Assembly: GCA_018817035.1 (NCBI GenBank)
Contig: JAHIUV010000119.1
Coordinates: forward strand, 1 to 14,267
DNA: 14,267 bases
Reading direction: 5' to 3'
Source of the DNA: Candidatus Omnitrophota bacterium
GTDB taxonomy: Bacteria; Omnitrophota; Gorgyraeia; Gorgyraeales; Gorgyraeaceae
Shown: one piece after another, positions 1 through 7,059 of the stretch
Layout: every line of letters begins with the position of its first letter
Position numbering within the stretch: the stretch's first letter is position 1
Notes under the pieces: model-generated
What the model was told of the DNA's origin: nothing
The model's database searches: none
The model's input: the letters and a program-made list of their open reading frames with translations, nothing else
Made by a program: the position numbers and the translations under genes

Positions 1-354
1 CTTCTCGACTCACTGCGTTCGCTCGAAGAATATTATCCTTCGGCTATGTCCGCCTCTGGCGGGCAAGCTCAGGACTTTGCTCGAAGAATATTGTTCTTCG
101 ACTATGTCCTGATACTTCGGGACAAGCTCAGGACTTTGCTCGAAGAATATTATCCTTCGGCTATGTCCGCCTCTGGCGGGCAAGCTCAGGACTTTGCTCG
201 AAGAATATTATCCTTCGGCTATGTCCGCCTCTGGCGGGCAAGCTCAGGACTTTGCTCGAAGAATATTGTTCTTCGATTATGTCCTGATACTTCGGGACAA
301 GCTCAGGACTTTGCTCGAAGAATATTGTTCGAGCGAACGCAGTGAGTCGAGAAC
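1..354. repeat. Repeat block A downstream of murC (five modules inside 26-bp inverted repeats)
   Basis: The whole stretch from the window start to the murC stop is repeat. Perfect 26-bp terminal inverted repeats (2-27 and 328-353, starting TTCTCGACTCACTGCG) enclose six AATATT hexamers at 29, 87, 146, 204, 262 and 321. The five intervals are therefore 58, 59, 58, 58 and 59 bases. The 58-base modules (first, third, fourth) carry a GTCCGCCTCTGGCGGGC cassette. The 59-base modules (second, fifth) carry GTCCTGATACTTCGGGAC. Every module ends CAAGCTCAGGACTTTGC then TCGAAG and the hexamer. No gene is credible here: the open frames in it are translated repeats. Confidence 0.95.
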
Positions 355-1775
355 TAAAGTTCCGGATTCCCGCTTTCGCGGGAATGACAATCTTTTGCAT
401 TGCAGTTTTGTGAAGTTAAGGTTTTTATTAGTTTTTTTGGCAGTTCGTCTATGTCTCCGGCGCCCAGGATAAATACCGCGTCTCCGGGTTTTATTATATC
501 TGTAAGATGTTTTATTATATCATCTTTTGGCACAAAATGGACATTTTTATGTCCGCACTGGCGCGCGCTTTCACATAGGTCTTTCGCGCTCACGCCGTCT
601 ATAGGTTTTTCATGCGCTGAGTATATGTCAGTAATGATCAGGTAATCCGCCAGGTCGAAACACTTTCCGAACTGCTCACGCAGGTGCTTTGTCCTGGAAT
701 ACCTGTGCGGCTGGAATACGGCTACTATTCTTCTGCCGGCATTTTCAAGCGTCTTAAGGGTTGCCTTTATCTCAGTAGGATGGTGCGCGTAATCGTCGAT
801 CACGAATATGTCAGATTTCAAGCGCGTCATGTTAAAACGCCTGTCAGCGCCTTTAAAATTACCTATAACGTCTTTTATAAAAGAAAAATCCGCGCCCAGA
901 CGCATGGCCACGGCTATTGCCGCCAGCGTGTTCAGGATATTATGCGTTCCGATTATCGAAAGTTTTATCCTGCCGAGCGCCTTACCTTTATATATCACAT
1001 CAAATGAAGAACCGTTTAACCCCAGAAGATCTATATTCTCAGCCCTGAGGTCAGCATCCGCGGAAATACCATATGTTACGATTTTTCTATCGCTGCGCTC
1101 CACAAGATCCCTTAAATTTTTATCATCAATACCTACAAAGGCAATGCCATCATCACTTGTATTGTCTATAAATTTTTTATACGCCTTGATCACATTATCC
1201 ATGCTTGAATAGTAATCCATGTGTTCCATATCCATATTAGTGGTTACGCTGTACATAGGCTTCAAAAAAAGAAAAGAACCGTCTGATTCATCCGCCTCGG
1301 TCACCATCAGGTCGCTCTGCCCCCAGCGCGCGTTCCCGTTGAGAAAATGCACATCAGCGCCTATAAACACGGTAGGGTCAAACCCTGCCTCGATCAACAG
1401 ATAAGAGATCAGCGAAGATGTCGTGGTCTTTCCATGCGCGCCTGAAACAGCGACTAATCTCTTGCCCTCCGCCAGTATATTTAATGCCTCTATACGGCGC
1501 AATACAGGTATATTCCTGCGCCTCGCCTCCTGAAGCTCAGGATTATCCTCTTTTATACAAGAAGAATGGACCGCGTAGTCAGCACCTTCGACGTTTCCGG
1601 CAGAGTGGGATCCCTTGACATCCACGCCTATTGCCTCCAGCCTGTCGGTAACTTTTGTCTTTTTTATATCAGAACCCTGCACCGCGTAACCGCTGCGACA
1701 AAAAACTTCAGCGAGTCCGCTCATCCCCGCTCCGCCTATGCCTATGAAATGGAATTTCTTTTTCTTATTGTCCAA
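354..1775 (-). CDS. murC: UDP-N-acetylmuramate--L-alanine ligase MurC
   Basis: Cytoplasmic Mur ligase that adds L-alanine to UDP-MurNAc using ATP, the first peptide step of peptidoglycan synthesis. Visible motifs are the N-terminal UDP-binding FIGIGGAGMSG (residues 10-20), the ATP-binding GAHGKTTT (112-119), TEADESDGSF, NMDMEHMDYY, DDYAHHPTEI, QPHRYSRT and a C-terminal ILGAGDI. The start is a TTG at 1773-1775, preceded by AAAGGAG with 7 bases of spacing. No ATG lies closer than residue 18, inside the glycine-rich motif, so TTG is preferred. It overlaps the end of murG by 11 bases, which suggests translational coupling. The family fold should end shortly after GAGDI. The last ~17 residues, including HSRESGNP, are translated from a dispersed palindromic repeat, and the TAG stop lies at the edge of repeat block A. 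Identity is certain; the tail is an oddity. Confidence 0.97.
   Translation of the reverse strand: MDNKKKKFHFIGIGGAGMSGLAEVFCRSGYAVQGSDIKKTKVTDRLEAIGVDVKGSHSAGNVEGADYAVHSSCIKEDNPELQEARRRNIPVLRRIEALNILAEGKRLVAVSGAHGKTTTSSLISYLLIEAGFDPTVFIGADVHFLNGNARWGQSDLMVTEADESDGSFLFLKPMYSVTTNMDMEHMDYYSSMDNVIKAYKKFIDNTSDDGIAFVGIDDKNLRDLVERSDRKIVTYGISADADLRAENIDLLGLNGSSFDVIYKGKALGRIKLSIIGTHNILNTLAAIAVAMRLGADFSFIKDVIGNFKGADRRFNMTRLKSDIFVIDDYAHHPTEIKATLKTLENAGRRIVAVFQPHRYSRTKHLREQFGKCFDLADYLIITDIYSAHEKPIDGVSAKDLCESARQCGHKNVHFVPKDDIIKHLTDIIKPGDAVFILGAGDIDELPKKLIKTLTSQNCNAKDCHSRESGNPEL
366..385. repeat. Dispersed palindrome of the HSRESGNP type inside the murC 3' end
   Basis: ATTCCCGC (366-373) and GCGGGAAT (378-385) form an 8-bp perfect inverted repeat with a TTTC loop, followed by GACA. 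This matches the short GTCATTCCCGCGAAAGCGGGAAT repeat scattered through many bacterial genomes, which translates as HSRESGNP. Here it is read in frame as part of the end of murC. It is a different family from the TTCTCGACTC blocks that begin right beside it. Confidence 0.85.
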
Positions 1776-2826
1776 CTATCGTCTCCTTTATCAATATCTC
1801 GCACGCGTCCCTTTGCTTAAATCTATCAGCGCCGCGAGCCATCGCGACGAGTTTATCTTTGTCCATAAATCCCTCTATAGCGTCACGTAAGATCTCCGAG
1901 GTAAGGCCTTTTTCCTCAAGTAGGACCGCGAGCCCCGCGCTTTCCATGACCTTTGCGTTAAGTCTCTGGTGTCCGCCGGCGTAAGGATATGGCACCAGGA
2001 TGGACGGTTTCTTTAAAAATAACAACTCCGACACGGTCATGGCGCCGGCGCGCGAAACCACGAAATCACACTTGTTGTAGATCGCGCTCATCTCTTCCGT
2101 AAAAGAAATCACCGTGTTCTTTATACCCTTACCATCATAAAATTCTTTTACCTCATCGCGCTCATTGTATCCCGAGATATGGATGACCTCAATGCCCGAC
2201 TTCAAGACGATATCCATAGAGTTTATGGCCTCAGGCGCGAGCCTATTCAACGCGTGGGCACCCTGACTACCGCCCATTATCAGGATAGTGAAATTATCTT
2301 TTTTTATCAGATGCCCCTCTATATCTTTTCTAAGGGGATTACCCGAGATCACGATCTTAGCCTTATATCTTTTCAGATATTCCACGGTATCGTCAAAACT
2401 AACAGCGATCCTGTCAACAAAACGAGCCAGCATCCTATTTGCCTTGCCCGGATAAACATTCTGCTCGTGGATAACCGTCTTTATCCTTAAAAAATGCGCC
2501 GACAGCAATGCCGGGCCTGAGATATACCCTCCGAATCCCACAGCTACCTGCGGCCTGAAACTCAAAAGAACGAACAAAGACTGCACGGTCCCGGCAAAAA
2601 GCCTGAAAATAAAATCCAGCGCGTGAAAGACATTGCGGGACTTAAGCGGTATAACAGGTGAAACACAAAATCTCATGCCTTTGCGTTCCAGGGTAGCCCT
2701 GTCCTGCCCGCGTCGTGACGTAATGAACAAAATCTCGCTAACGCCACGCGACTCGAGCTCTTCAGCCAGCCTTATCGCCGGAAAAAGATGCCCGCCTGTC
2801 CCTCCTGCCGCAATAAGTATCCTCAT
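1765..2826 (-). CDS. murG: Undecaprenyl-PP-MurNAc-pentapeptide GlcNAc transferase MurG
   Basis: Glycosyltransferase (GT28, GT-B fold) that adds GlcNAc from UDP-GlcNAc to lipid I, giving lipid II at the inner face of the cytoplasmic membrane. Signature motifs are the N-terminal GGTGGH (residues 8-13), VGFGGYISGP (96-105), VIHEQN (118-123), the central GNPLR (162-166), GGSQGA (185-190) and the donor-binding SRAGAMTVSE (258-267), followed by PYPYAGGHQ (279-287). The 353-residue length is normal for the family. The ATG at 2824-2826 follows an AGGATAAAAT leader. The 3' end overlaps the TTG start of murC. Upstream it is separated from ftsW by 340 bases that consist mostly of repeat block B. Confidence 0.98.
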   Translation of the reverse strand: MRILIAAGGTGGHLFPAIRLAEELESRGVSEILFITSRRGQDRATLERKGMRFCVSPVIPLKSRNVFHALDFIFRLFAGTVQSLFVLLSFRPQVAVGFGGYISGPALLSAHFLRIKTVIHEQNVYPGKANRMLARFVDRIAVSFDDTVEYLKRYKAKIVISGNPLRKDIEGHLIKKDNFTILIMGGSQGAHALNRLAPEAINSMDIVLKSGIEVIHISGYNERDEVKEFYDGKGIKNTVISFTEEMSAIYNKCDFVVSRAGAMTVSELLFLKKPSILVPYPYAGGHQRLNAKVMESAGLAVLLEEKGLTSEILRDAIEGFMDKDKLVAMARGADRFKQRDACEILIKETIVGQ

Positions 2827-2849
2827 ATTTTATCCTGTCTGTCATTGCT

Positions 2850-3138
2850 AACTTCTCGAGTCGAGAAGTTTATCCTGAGCGTAGTCGAAGGACTTGCTCG
2901 AAGAATATTGTTCGAGCGAGACTAAAAGCCGAGTCGAGAACTGATGCTTCTCTTTTACAATGTCGGCATCCTCAGTATTCTTGCTCAACGCCGGGAGCAA
3001 TTGATGCTTCCTTTTAAATATCGTTCGAGCGACCCGCCTCAGGCGTGGAGTCGAGAACTGATGCTTTTGCTTCTCGACTACGTCCCGATACTTCGGGACT
3101 CCGCTCGAAGAATATTTGTTCAAGCAGAGTCGAGAACT
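2850..3138. repeat. Repeat block B (degenerate mosaic palindromes between ftsW and murG)
   Basis: Most of the 340-base gap between ftsW and murG. It opens with a near-perfect short palindrome, ACTTCTCGAGTCGAGAAGT (2851-2869). It then holds a TATCCTGAGCGTAGTCGAAGGAC module, one clear core palindrome with AATATT, two copies of GAGAACTGATGCTT, a CCCGCCTCAGGCG-type cassette, a GTCCCGATACTTCGGGAC hairpin cassette and a final GAGTCGAGAACTG arm. Units are more diverged than in the other blocks and spacing is irregular, so this looks like an older or more rearranged copy. The last ~28 bases before the ftsW stop show nothing recognisable. Confidence 0.85.
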
Positions 3139-3166
3139 GCCCTCACAATAACAATCGTCTATTAAC

Positions 3167-4246
3167 TTAGCGCTTTGAAATATTCAATAAAAGCGCTACC
3201 GCTATCATATTAAAAATAAGCGCTGTCCCGCCATAACTGATAAACGGAAGCGGCAGTCCTTTTGTGGGCATCGCGCCTGTCGAGACAGCTATATTTATAA
3301 TTGCTTTCAACGCTATGCTCACAGTTATACCCAACGCCAAAAATTTACCAAACATATCCCCGGCCTTTAGGGATATCTTTAAGCCTTGCCAAACGAACAA
3401 ACTAAATAGAATAACTATGCCCAGAGTGCCTATAAGGCCCAGCTCCTCACCTATTATAGAGAATATAAAATCCGTATGCACCTGCGGAAGATAAAATAAT
3501 TTCTGCCTGGAGCAACCCAGCCCTACCCCTAAAATCCCTCCGGAGCCAAGAGCTAAAAATGACTGCACTATCTGAAAACCAGAACCCTGCGCATCACCCC
3601 ATGGGTCAAGATAGCCTATAATACGCCTGAGCCTGTACGGCACCCTGAATATCAAAAAATAAAGCGCCGGCAAAGATATTCCGATAAAAGGAAAAAGATG
3701 CGCGATATTCGCGCCTGAGGCAAAAAGCATTATTATAGACACCGCGAGCAACATAGCGGATGTCCCCAGGTCAGGCTGTAAAAGTATTAAGGATACCACT
3801 GACCCGGTAATCGCCAGCGGGGGCAAAAATCCATGCAAGAAACTTTTGATACTCCCCTGCTTTCTTTCAAGCACGTCCGCAAGGTATATGATCAAAAAAA
3901 GCCCCGCGAATTCAGAAGGCTGAAACCCCAGTATCCCCAGCTTGATCCATCTCTTCGCTCCTCCTGCCTCATGGCCTATACCAGGCACGAGCACAAGCAT
4001 AAGGATGATAAATGATATTGTCAGCAAAGTCTTGGTATGAGACTTTAGTTTCCTGTAATCCATTTTCAGGGTAAAAACCGCCAGTATTAACCCTATTATA
4101 AAATGCAGAATATGCTTTTTGAGAAAAAAAGCGCTGTCCTGAAACTTATCATACGCATAACAGCTCGATGCGGAATATACCATGACAATGCCTATGCATA
4201 TCAACACCATCGTTATTATCAATACACCCTGGGCTTCTTTTTTCAT
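3167..4246 (-). CDS. ftsW: Peptidoglycan polymerase FtsW (SEDS family)
   Basis: Multi-pass SEDS-family membrane protein that polymerises glycan strands from lipid II at the septum together with its partner PBP (FtsI, encoded upstream in the same cluster). The 359 residues contain about ten hydrophobic segments. Family landmarks are VYSASS (23-28), GAKRWI (96-101) with FQPSEFA (108-114), QPDLGTS (157-163, with the conserved Asp159), LDPWGD (213-218), QVHTDFIFSIIGEELG (255-270) and GLPLPFISYGG (330-340). The ATG at 4244-4246 follows AGGAAG. The reading frame stays open 43 codons further upstream, but that stretch is translated repeat block C and is not part of the protein. RodA is the alternative family member; the dcw location next to murD and murG favours FtsW. 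Confidence 0.95.
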   Translation of the reverse strand: MKKEAQGVLIITMVLICIGIVMVYSASSCYAYDKFQDSAFFLKKHILHFIIGLILAVFTLKMDYRKLKSHTKTLLTISFIILMLVLVPGIGHEAGGAKRWIKLGILGFQPSEFAGLFLIIYLADVLERKQGSIKSFLHGFLPPLAITGSVVSLILLQPDLGTSAMLLAVSIIMLFASGANIAHLFPFIGISLPALYFLIFRVPYRLRRIIGYLDPWGDAQGSGFQIVQSFLALGSGGILGVGLGCSRQKLFYLPQVHTDFIFSIIGEELGLIGTLGIVILFSLFVWQGLKISLKAGDMFGKFLALGITVSIALKAIINIAVSTGAMPTKGLPLPFISYGGTALIFNMIAVALLLNISKR

Positions 4247-4262
4247 AGAGTAATCTTCCTGC

Positions 4263-4446
4263 AACTTTAGTTCTCGACTCACGAAGTTTACCCCGAGCGT
4301 AGTCGAGGGGTTCGCTCGAACAATATTGATACTCTTCGAGTAAAGTCCTGAGCTTGTCCCGAAGTATCGGGACATAGTCGAAGGACAATATTCTTCGAGC
4401 GAGCATTCAACTGCGTTCAGGATAAACTTCGCGAGTCGAGAAGTTA
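4263..4446. repeat. Repeat block C (between murD and ftsW, inverted relative to block A)
   Basis: Fills nearly the whole 197-base gap between murD and ftsW. It is bounded by inverted repeats: the left arm is TTCTCGACTCACGAAGTTTA (4271-4290), and the right arm at 4423-4442 is its reverse complement with one mismatch. Inside are two AATATT centres (4322-4327 and 4387-4392), a CCCCGAGCGTAGTCGAGGGG hairpin, and a cassette that is the reverse complement of the GTCC...GGGAC / CTCAGGAC module of block A. The asymmetric core here reads CAATATTCTTCG, opposite to the other blocks. The left boundary AACTTTAGTTCTCGACTC matches the outer edge of block A. The right boundary supplies the murD stop codon. 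Confidence 0.92.
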
Positions 4447-5730
4447 CGACAAAGTGAAACCTGAGGCCAATTCCTTGACGTATTTTTTAAAAAGCTCGCC
4501 GCGTTCCTTATAGCTTTCAAATATATCAAAACTGGAACACCCCGGCGAAAGTAAAACTTTGCCTCCGGCGGCTGTTTTTTTAAATGCCTCTTGAAGGGCG
4601 CCTTCCAATGTTTCAGCCTCTATGAGAGCAGGAAATCCCGTAAGATCTTTTTTGATCCGGCCTCCGGCTTTTCCCATAACAATAACACAGCTCACTTTCT
4701 CGTCGATAAGCCGCCTTAAACTGCCGAAATCCCCGCCCTTATATTTTCCGCCCATGATCAGGGCTATCCTGCCCTCCAGGGACTTGAGCGCCCATTCTAC
4801 ACTCGAAACGGTCGTGGCCTTTGAATCGTTGTAAAAATCAACACCGTCCACAACGCCGACATGTTCCAACCTGTGCGGTATGCCTTTAAAACCTGAAAGC
4901 GCCTCCAACATCACGTCTTCGCTGACGAGCTCCGTCGAGACAACGGACATCGCCGCAAGATAATTTTCGTTCTTTATGCCGAGCCTTTTTTTAAAATCTT
5001 TATATTCGTTGAAAAATTCCACCTTCGTATTTTTTATATCACGGGAGAGTTTTTTTAGTATCCTGTCATTACCATTAAGGAAGACAATTCCGTCCTTATC
5101 CTGATTTGAGAATATCCTCGACTTTAAAGAAACATATTCTTCCATGCCGCTATGCCTATCCAGATGATTCTCGGATACATTCAGTACGACACTTACCCTG
5201 GGCTTAAAATCTTTTATCCTTTCCAATTGAAAAGAGCTGACTTCGAGCACCACGATAGAATCTTTCCTTATCTTTTTTAATTCTCCGCTCAATGGATTAC
5301 CTATGTTGCCGCAGACGACAGCGTGCCTGCCTGCCTTTTTGAGCATATTGCCTATCAATGTCGTAACCGTAGTCTTGCCGCTCGTCCCGGTGATCGCGAT
5401 GATCGGCGCCGGACACATGGAATACGCGAGTTCCATCTCGCCTATTACGGGTATGCCTGAGCGTTCAGCCATCCTTACAGGCAGGGAATCCTGACGCACA
5501 CCCGGACTTATTACCATTGACTTCGCGCCGGCTATTATTTTTTCAGAATGCGCGCCAAGCTCAATATTGCCTTCACTGACAATTCCTTTTTTTATAAGGG
5601 CTTTCACATCCGCCCTAACAGCGTCGCTATCTTTTAGCTCACTGATAAAAACAGTATCTCCTCGCGCCGATAATATTTCAGCTGCCGCTATTCCGCTCTT
5701 ACCAAGCCCGACGACAACAACTTTATCCAT
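4444..5730 (-). CDS. murD: UDP-N-acetylmuramoyl-L-alanine--D-glutamate ligase MurD
   Basis: Cytoplasmic Mur ligase that adds D-glutamate to UDP-MurNAc-L-Ala. The 428-residue protein begins MDKVVVVGLGKSG, the expected N-terminal Rossmann motif. It has ATP-binding GTSGKTT (115-121), SSFQLE, a VSENHLDRH segment, DFYNDSKATT and a C-terminal SPGCSSFD. An ATG 22 codons upstream (5796) would run into the end of mraY and adds sequence foreign to the family. The ATG at 5728-5730 has AAAGGA just upstream and lies 8 bases after the mraY stop. The TAA stop (4444-4446) sits inside the GTAACTTCTCGACTC edge of repeat block C, so the C-terminus abuts the repeat directly. Length is slightly short of the E. 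coli enzyme but typical overall. Confidence 0.97.
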   Translation of the reverse strand: MDKVVVVGLGKSGIAAAEILSARGDTVFISELKDSDAVRADVKALIKKGIVSEGNIELGAHSEKIIAGAKSMVISPGVRQDSLPVRMAERSGIPVIGEMELAYSMCPAPIIAITGTSGKTTVTTLIGNMLKKAGRHAVVCGNIGNPLSGELKKIRKDSIVVLEVSSFQLERIKDFKPRVSVVLNVSENHLDRHSGMEEYVSLKSRIFSNQDKDGIVFLNGNDRILKKLSRDIKNTKVEFFNEYKDFKKRLGIKNENYLAAMSVVSTELVSEDVMLEALSGFKGIPHRLEHVGVVDGVDFYNDSKATTVSSVEWALKSLEGRIALIMGGKYKGGDFGSLRRLIDEKVSCVIVMGKAGGRIKKDLTGFPALIEAETLEGALQEAFKKTAAGGKVLLSPGCSSFDIFESYKERGELFKKYVKELASGFTLS

Positions 5731-5738
5731 AACATCCT

Positions 5739-6845
5739 TTAGCGCAGTTTTAAGGTAGCGAAGCTTAGGAATACCAGTATTATCGCTATTATCCATAGCC
5801 TTACGGTCACCTTTGGCTCAGCCCAGCCGCACATTTCGAAATGATGATGCAAAGGCGCTATCTTGAATATTCTTTTCCCTGTGCAGCGAAAAGATATCAC
5901 CTGCAATAAGACCGACAGCGCTTCGACGACAAAAATACCGCCTATTAAAAGCAAGATAATTTCCTTTTTAACGAAAACAGCGACGGTCCCTATGGCTCCT
6001 CCGAGCGCGAGCGCGCCTGTGTCACCCATAAATATCGAAGCGGGATACGTGTTATACCACAAAAAACCAAGCCCCGCGCCTACTATCGCCGCGCAAAATA
6101 CGGTAAGTTCACCTGCCTCAGGCAGATAATAGATCCCCAGATAGTGCGCGAAATCGACATGCCCCGTCACATAGCTCATGCCGGCGTAAGCGAGCGCGGT
6201 CAATGTAATACATCCTATCGCCAGTCCATCGAGCCCGTCAGTAAGGTTCACAGCGTTAGAAGCCGCCGTGATCACCAATATCACGAACGGTATATAAAAT
6301 ATCCCCAGATTGATCGCCAGATCCTTAAAGAACGGCATTTCCAGGACACCGGTAGTCTTTGGATTTATATATAAAAATAACCCCACGATGAATCCGGCTA
6401 TTATCTGCGCGAAAAGTTTTGTTCTTTTATTCAAACCCCTTTTTCCTGATTTTGCGCCTTTTGCCCCGGAGACAAGTTTACTATAATCATCCAAAAAACC
6501 TATGCCGCCGAGCCAACCTGTTACCATTAGCGCTATGAGAACAAAACTGTTCTTCATATCAGCCCACATTATGGTAGAAACGAATATCCCAAACAAGACC
6601 AGTATGCCGCCCATGGTGGGAGTGCCTTGTTTTCCCTTGTGCCGTTCATAAAGTCCGGGGCAATATTTCTGCCTGATAGTCTCCCCTACTTTAAGGGCCT
6701 GTAGTTTTCTGATAATAGGGGGAGCAAATATCACTGTTATCAGAAACGCGGTAACGCAGGCAAACGCGGCCCTGAACGTAATATACTTAAAAACATTAAA
6801 AATAAAAAATGTGTCCCTTAAAGGATACAGTAAATAATACAGCAT
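5739..6845 (-). CDS. mraY: Phospho-MurNAc-pentapeptide transferase MraY
   Basis: Polytopic membrane enzyme that transfers phospho-MurNAc-pentapeptide to undecaprenyl phosphate, making lipid I. The 368 residues contain about ten membrane segments and the full set of signatures: KQGTPTMGG (72-80), the catalytic-site Asp pair in GFLDDYSK (116-123), NAVNLTDGLDGLA (197-209), FMGDTGALALGG (272-283) and APLHHHFE (330-337). The ATG at 6843-6845 follows AAGGTGG. The stop is 8 bases before the murD start. Upstream, murF ends beyond repeat block D. All catalytic motifs are intact. Confidence 0.98.
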   Translation of the reverse strand: MLYYLLYPLRDTFFIFNVFKYITFRAAFACVTAFLITVIFAPPIIRKLQALKVGETIRQKYCPGLYERHKGKQGTPTMGGILVLFGIFVSTIMWADMKNSFVLIALMVTGWLGGIGFLDDYSKLVSGAKGAKSGKRGLNKRTKLFAQIIAGFIVGLFLYINPKTTGVLEMPFFKDLAINLGIFYIPFVILVITAASNAVNLTDGLDGLAIGCITLTALAYAGMSYVTGHVDFAHYLGIYYLPEAGELTVFCAAIVGAGLGFLWYNTYPASIFMGDTGALALGGAIGTVAVFVKKEIILLLIGGIFVVEALSVLLQVISFRCTGKRIFKIAPLHHHFEMCGWAEPKVTVRLWIIAIILVFLSFATLKLR

Positions 6846-6865
6846 TTTTCCACCTTTTCAGCTTA

Positions 6866-7045
6866 ACTTCTCGACTCACTACGTTCGCTCGAAGAATATT
6901 GTTCGAGCGAAGTCCCGAAGCATCGGGACGGAGTCGAGAACTATCCCTGCTCAAAGAATATTGTTCGAGCGGAGTCGAGAACTATCCCTGCTCAAAGAAT
7001 ATTGTTCGAGCGAAGTCCCGAAGCATCGGGACGGAGTCGAGAACT
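6866..7045. repeat. Repeat block D (between murF and mraY)
   Basis: Occupies most of the 214-base murF/mraY gap but leaves the mraY Shine-Dalgarno untouched. It begins AACTTCTCGACTC and ends GAGTCGAGAACT. Three AATATT centres lie at 6895, 6957 and 6998, so the spacings are 62 and 41 bases. The 41-base unit (GGAGTCGAGAACTATCCC followed by TGCTCAAAG, AATATT and GTTCGAGC) recurs in block E. The 62-base unit is the same unit carrying an extra 21 bases that form the hairpin GTCCCGAAGCATCGGGAC (7-bp stem, AGCA loop). A second copy of this hairpin sits in the right arm. Confidence 0.95.
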
Positions 7046-7059
7046 CTGCACAACTGTTA

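Noticed and set aside
21..42. The core TCGAAGAATATTG with TTCGA as an SOS/LexA-like operator (CGAAC-N4-GTTCG).
   Set aside because: Half-site spacing and bases do not fit, and the many copies between genes behave as a repeat family rather than as single operators.
46..345. Open frames through the repeat blocks (46-345 plus, 9851-10294 plus, 2848-3123 minus and similar).
   Set aside because: They are translations of the palindromic units, lack ribosome binding sites, stay open in several frames and show only repeated peptide motifs.
366..385. The 8-bp stem after murC as a rho-independent terminator.
   Set aside because: There is no following T-run on the minus strand, it lies before the stop codon, and it matches a dispersed repeat.
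4247..4375. A 43-residue N-terminal extension of ftsW.
   Set aside because: It is translated repeat block C; the ATG at 4246 has an AGGAAG site and gives the family-typical N-terminus.
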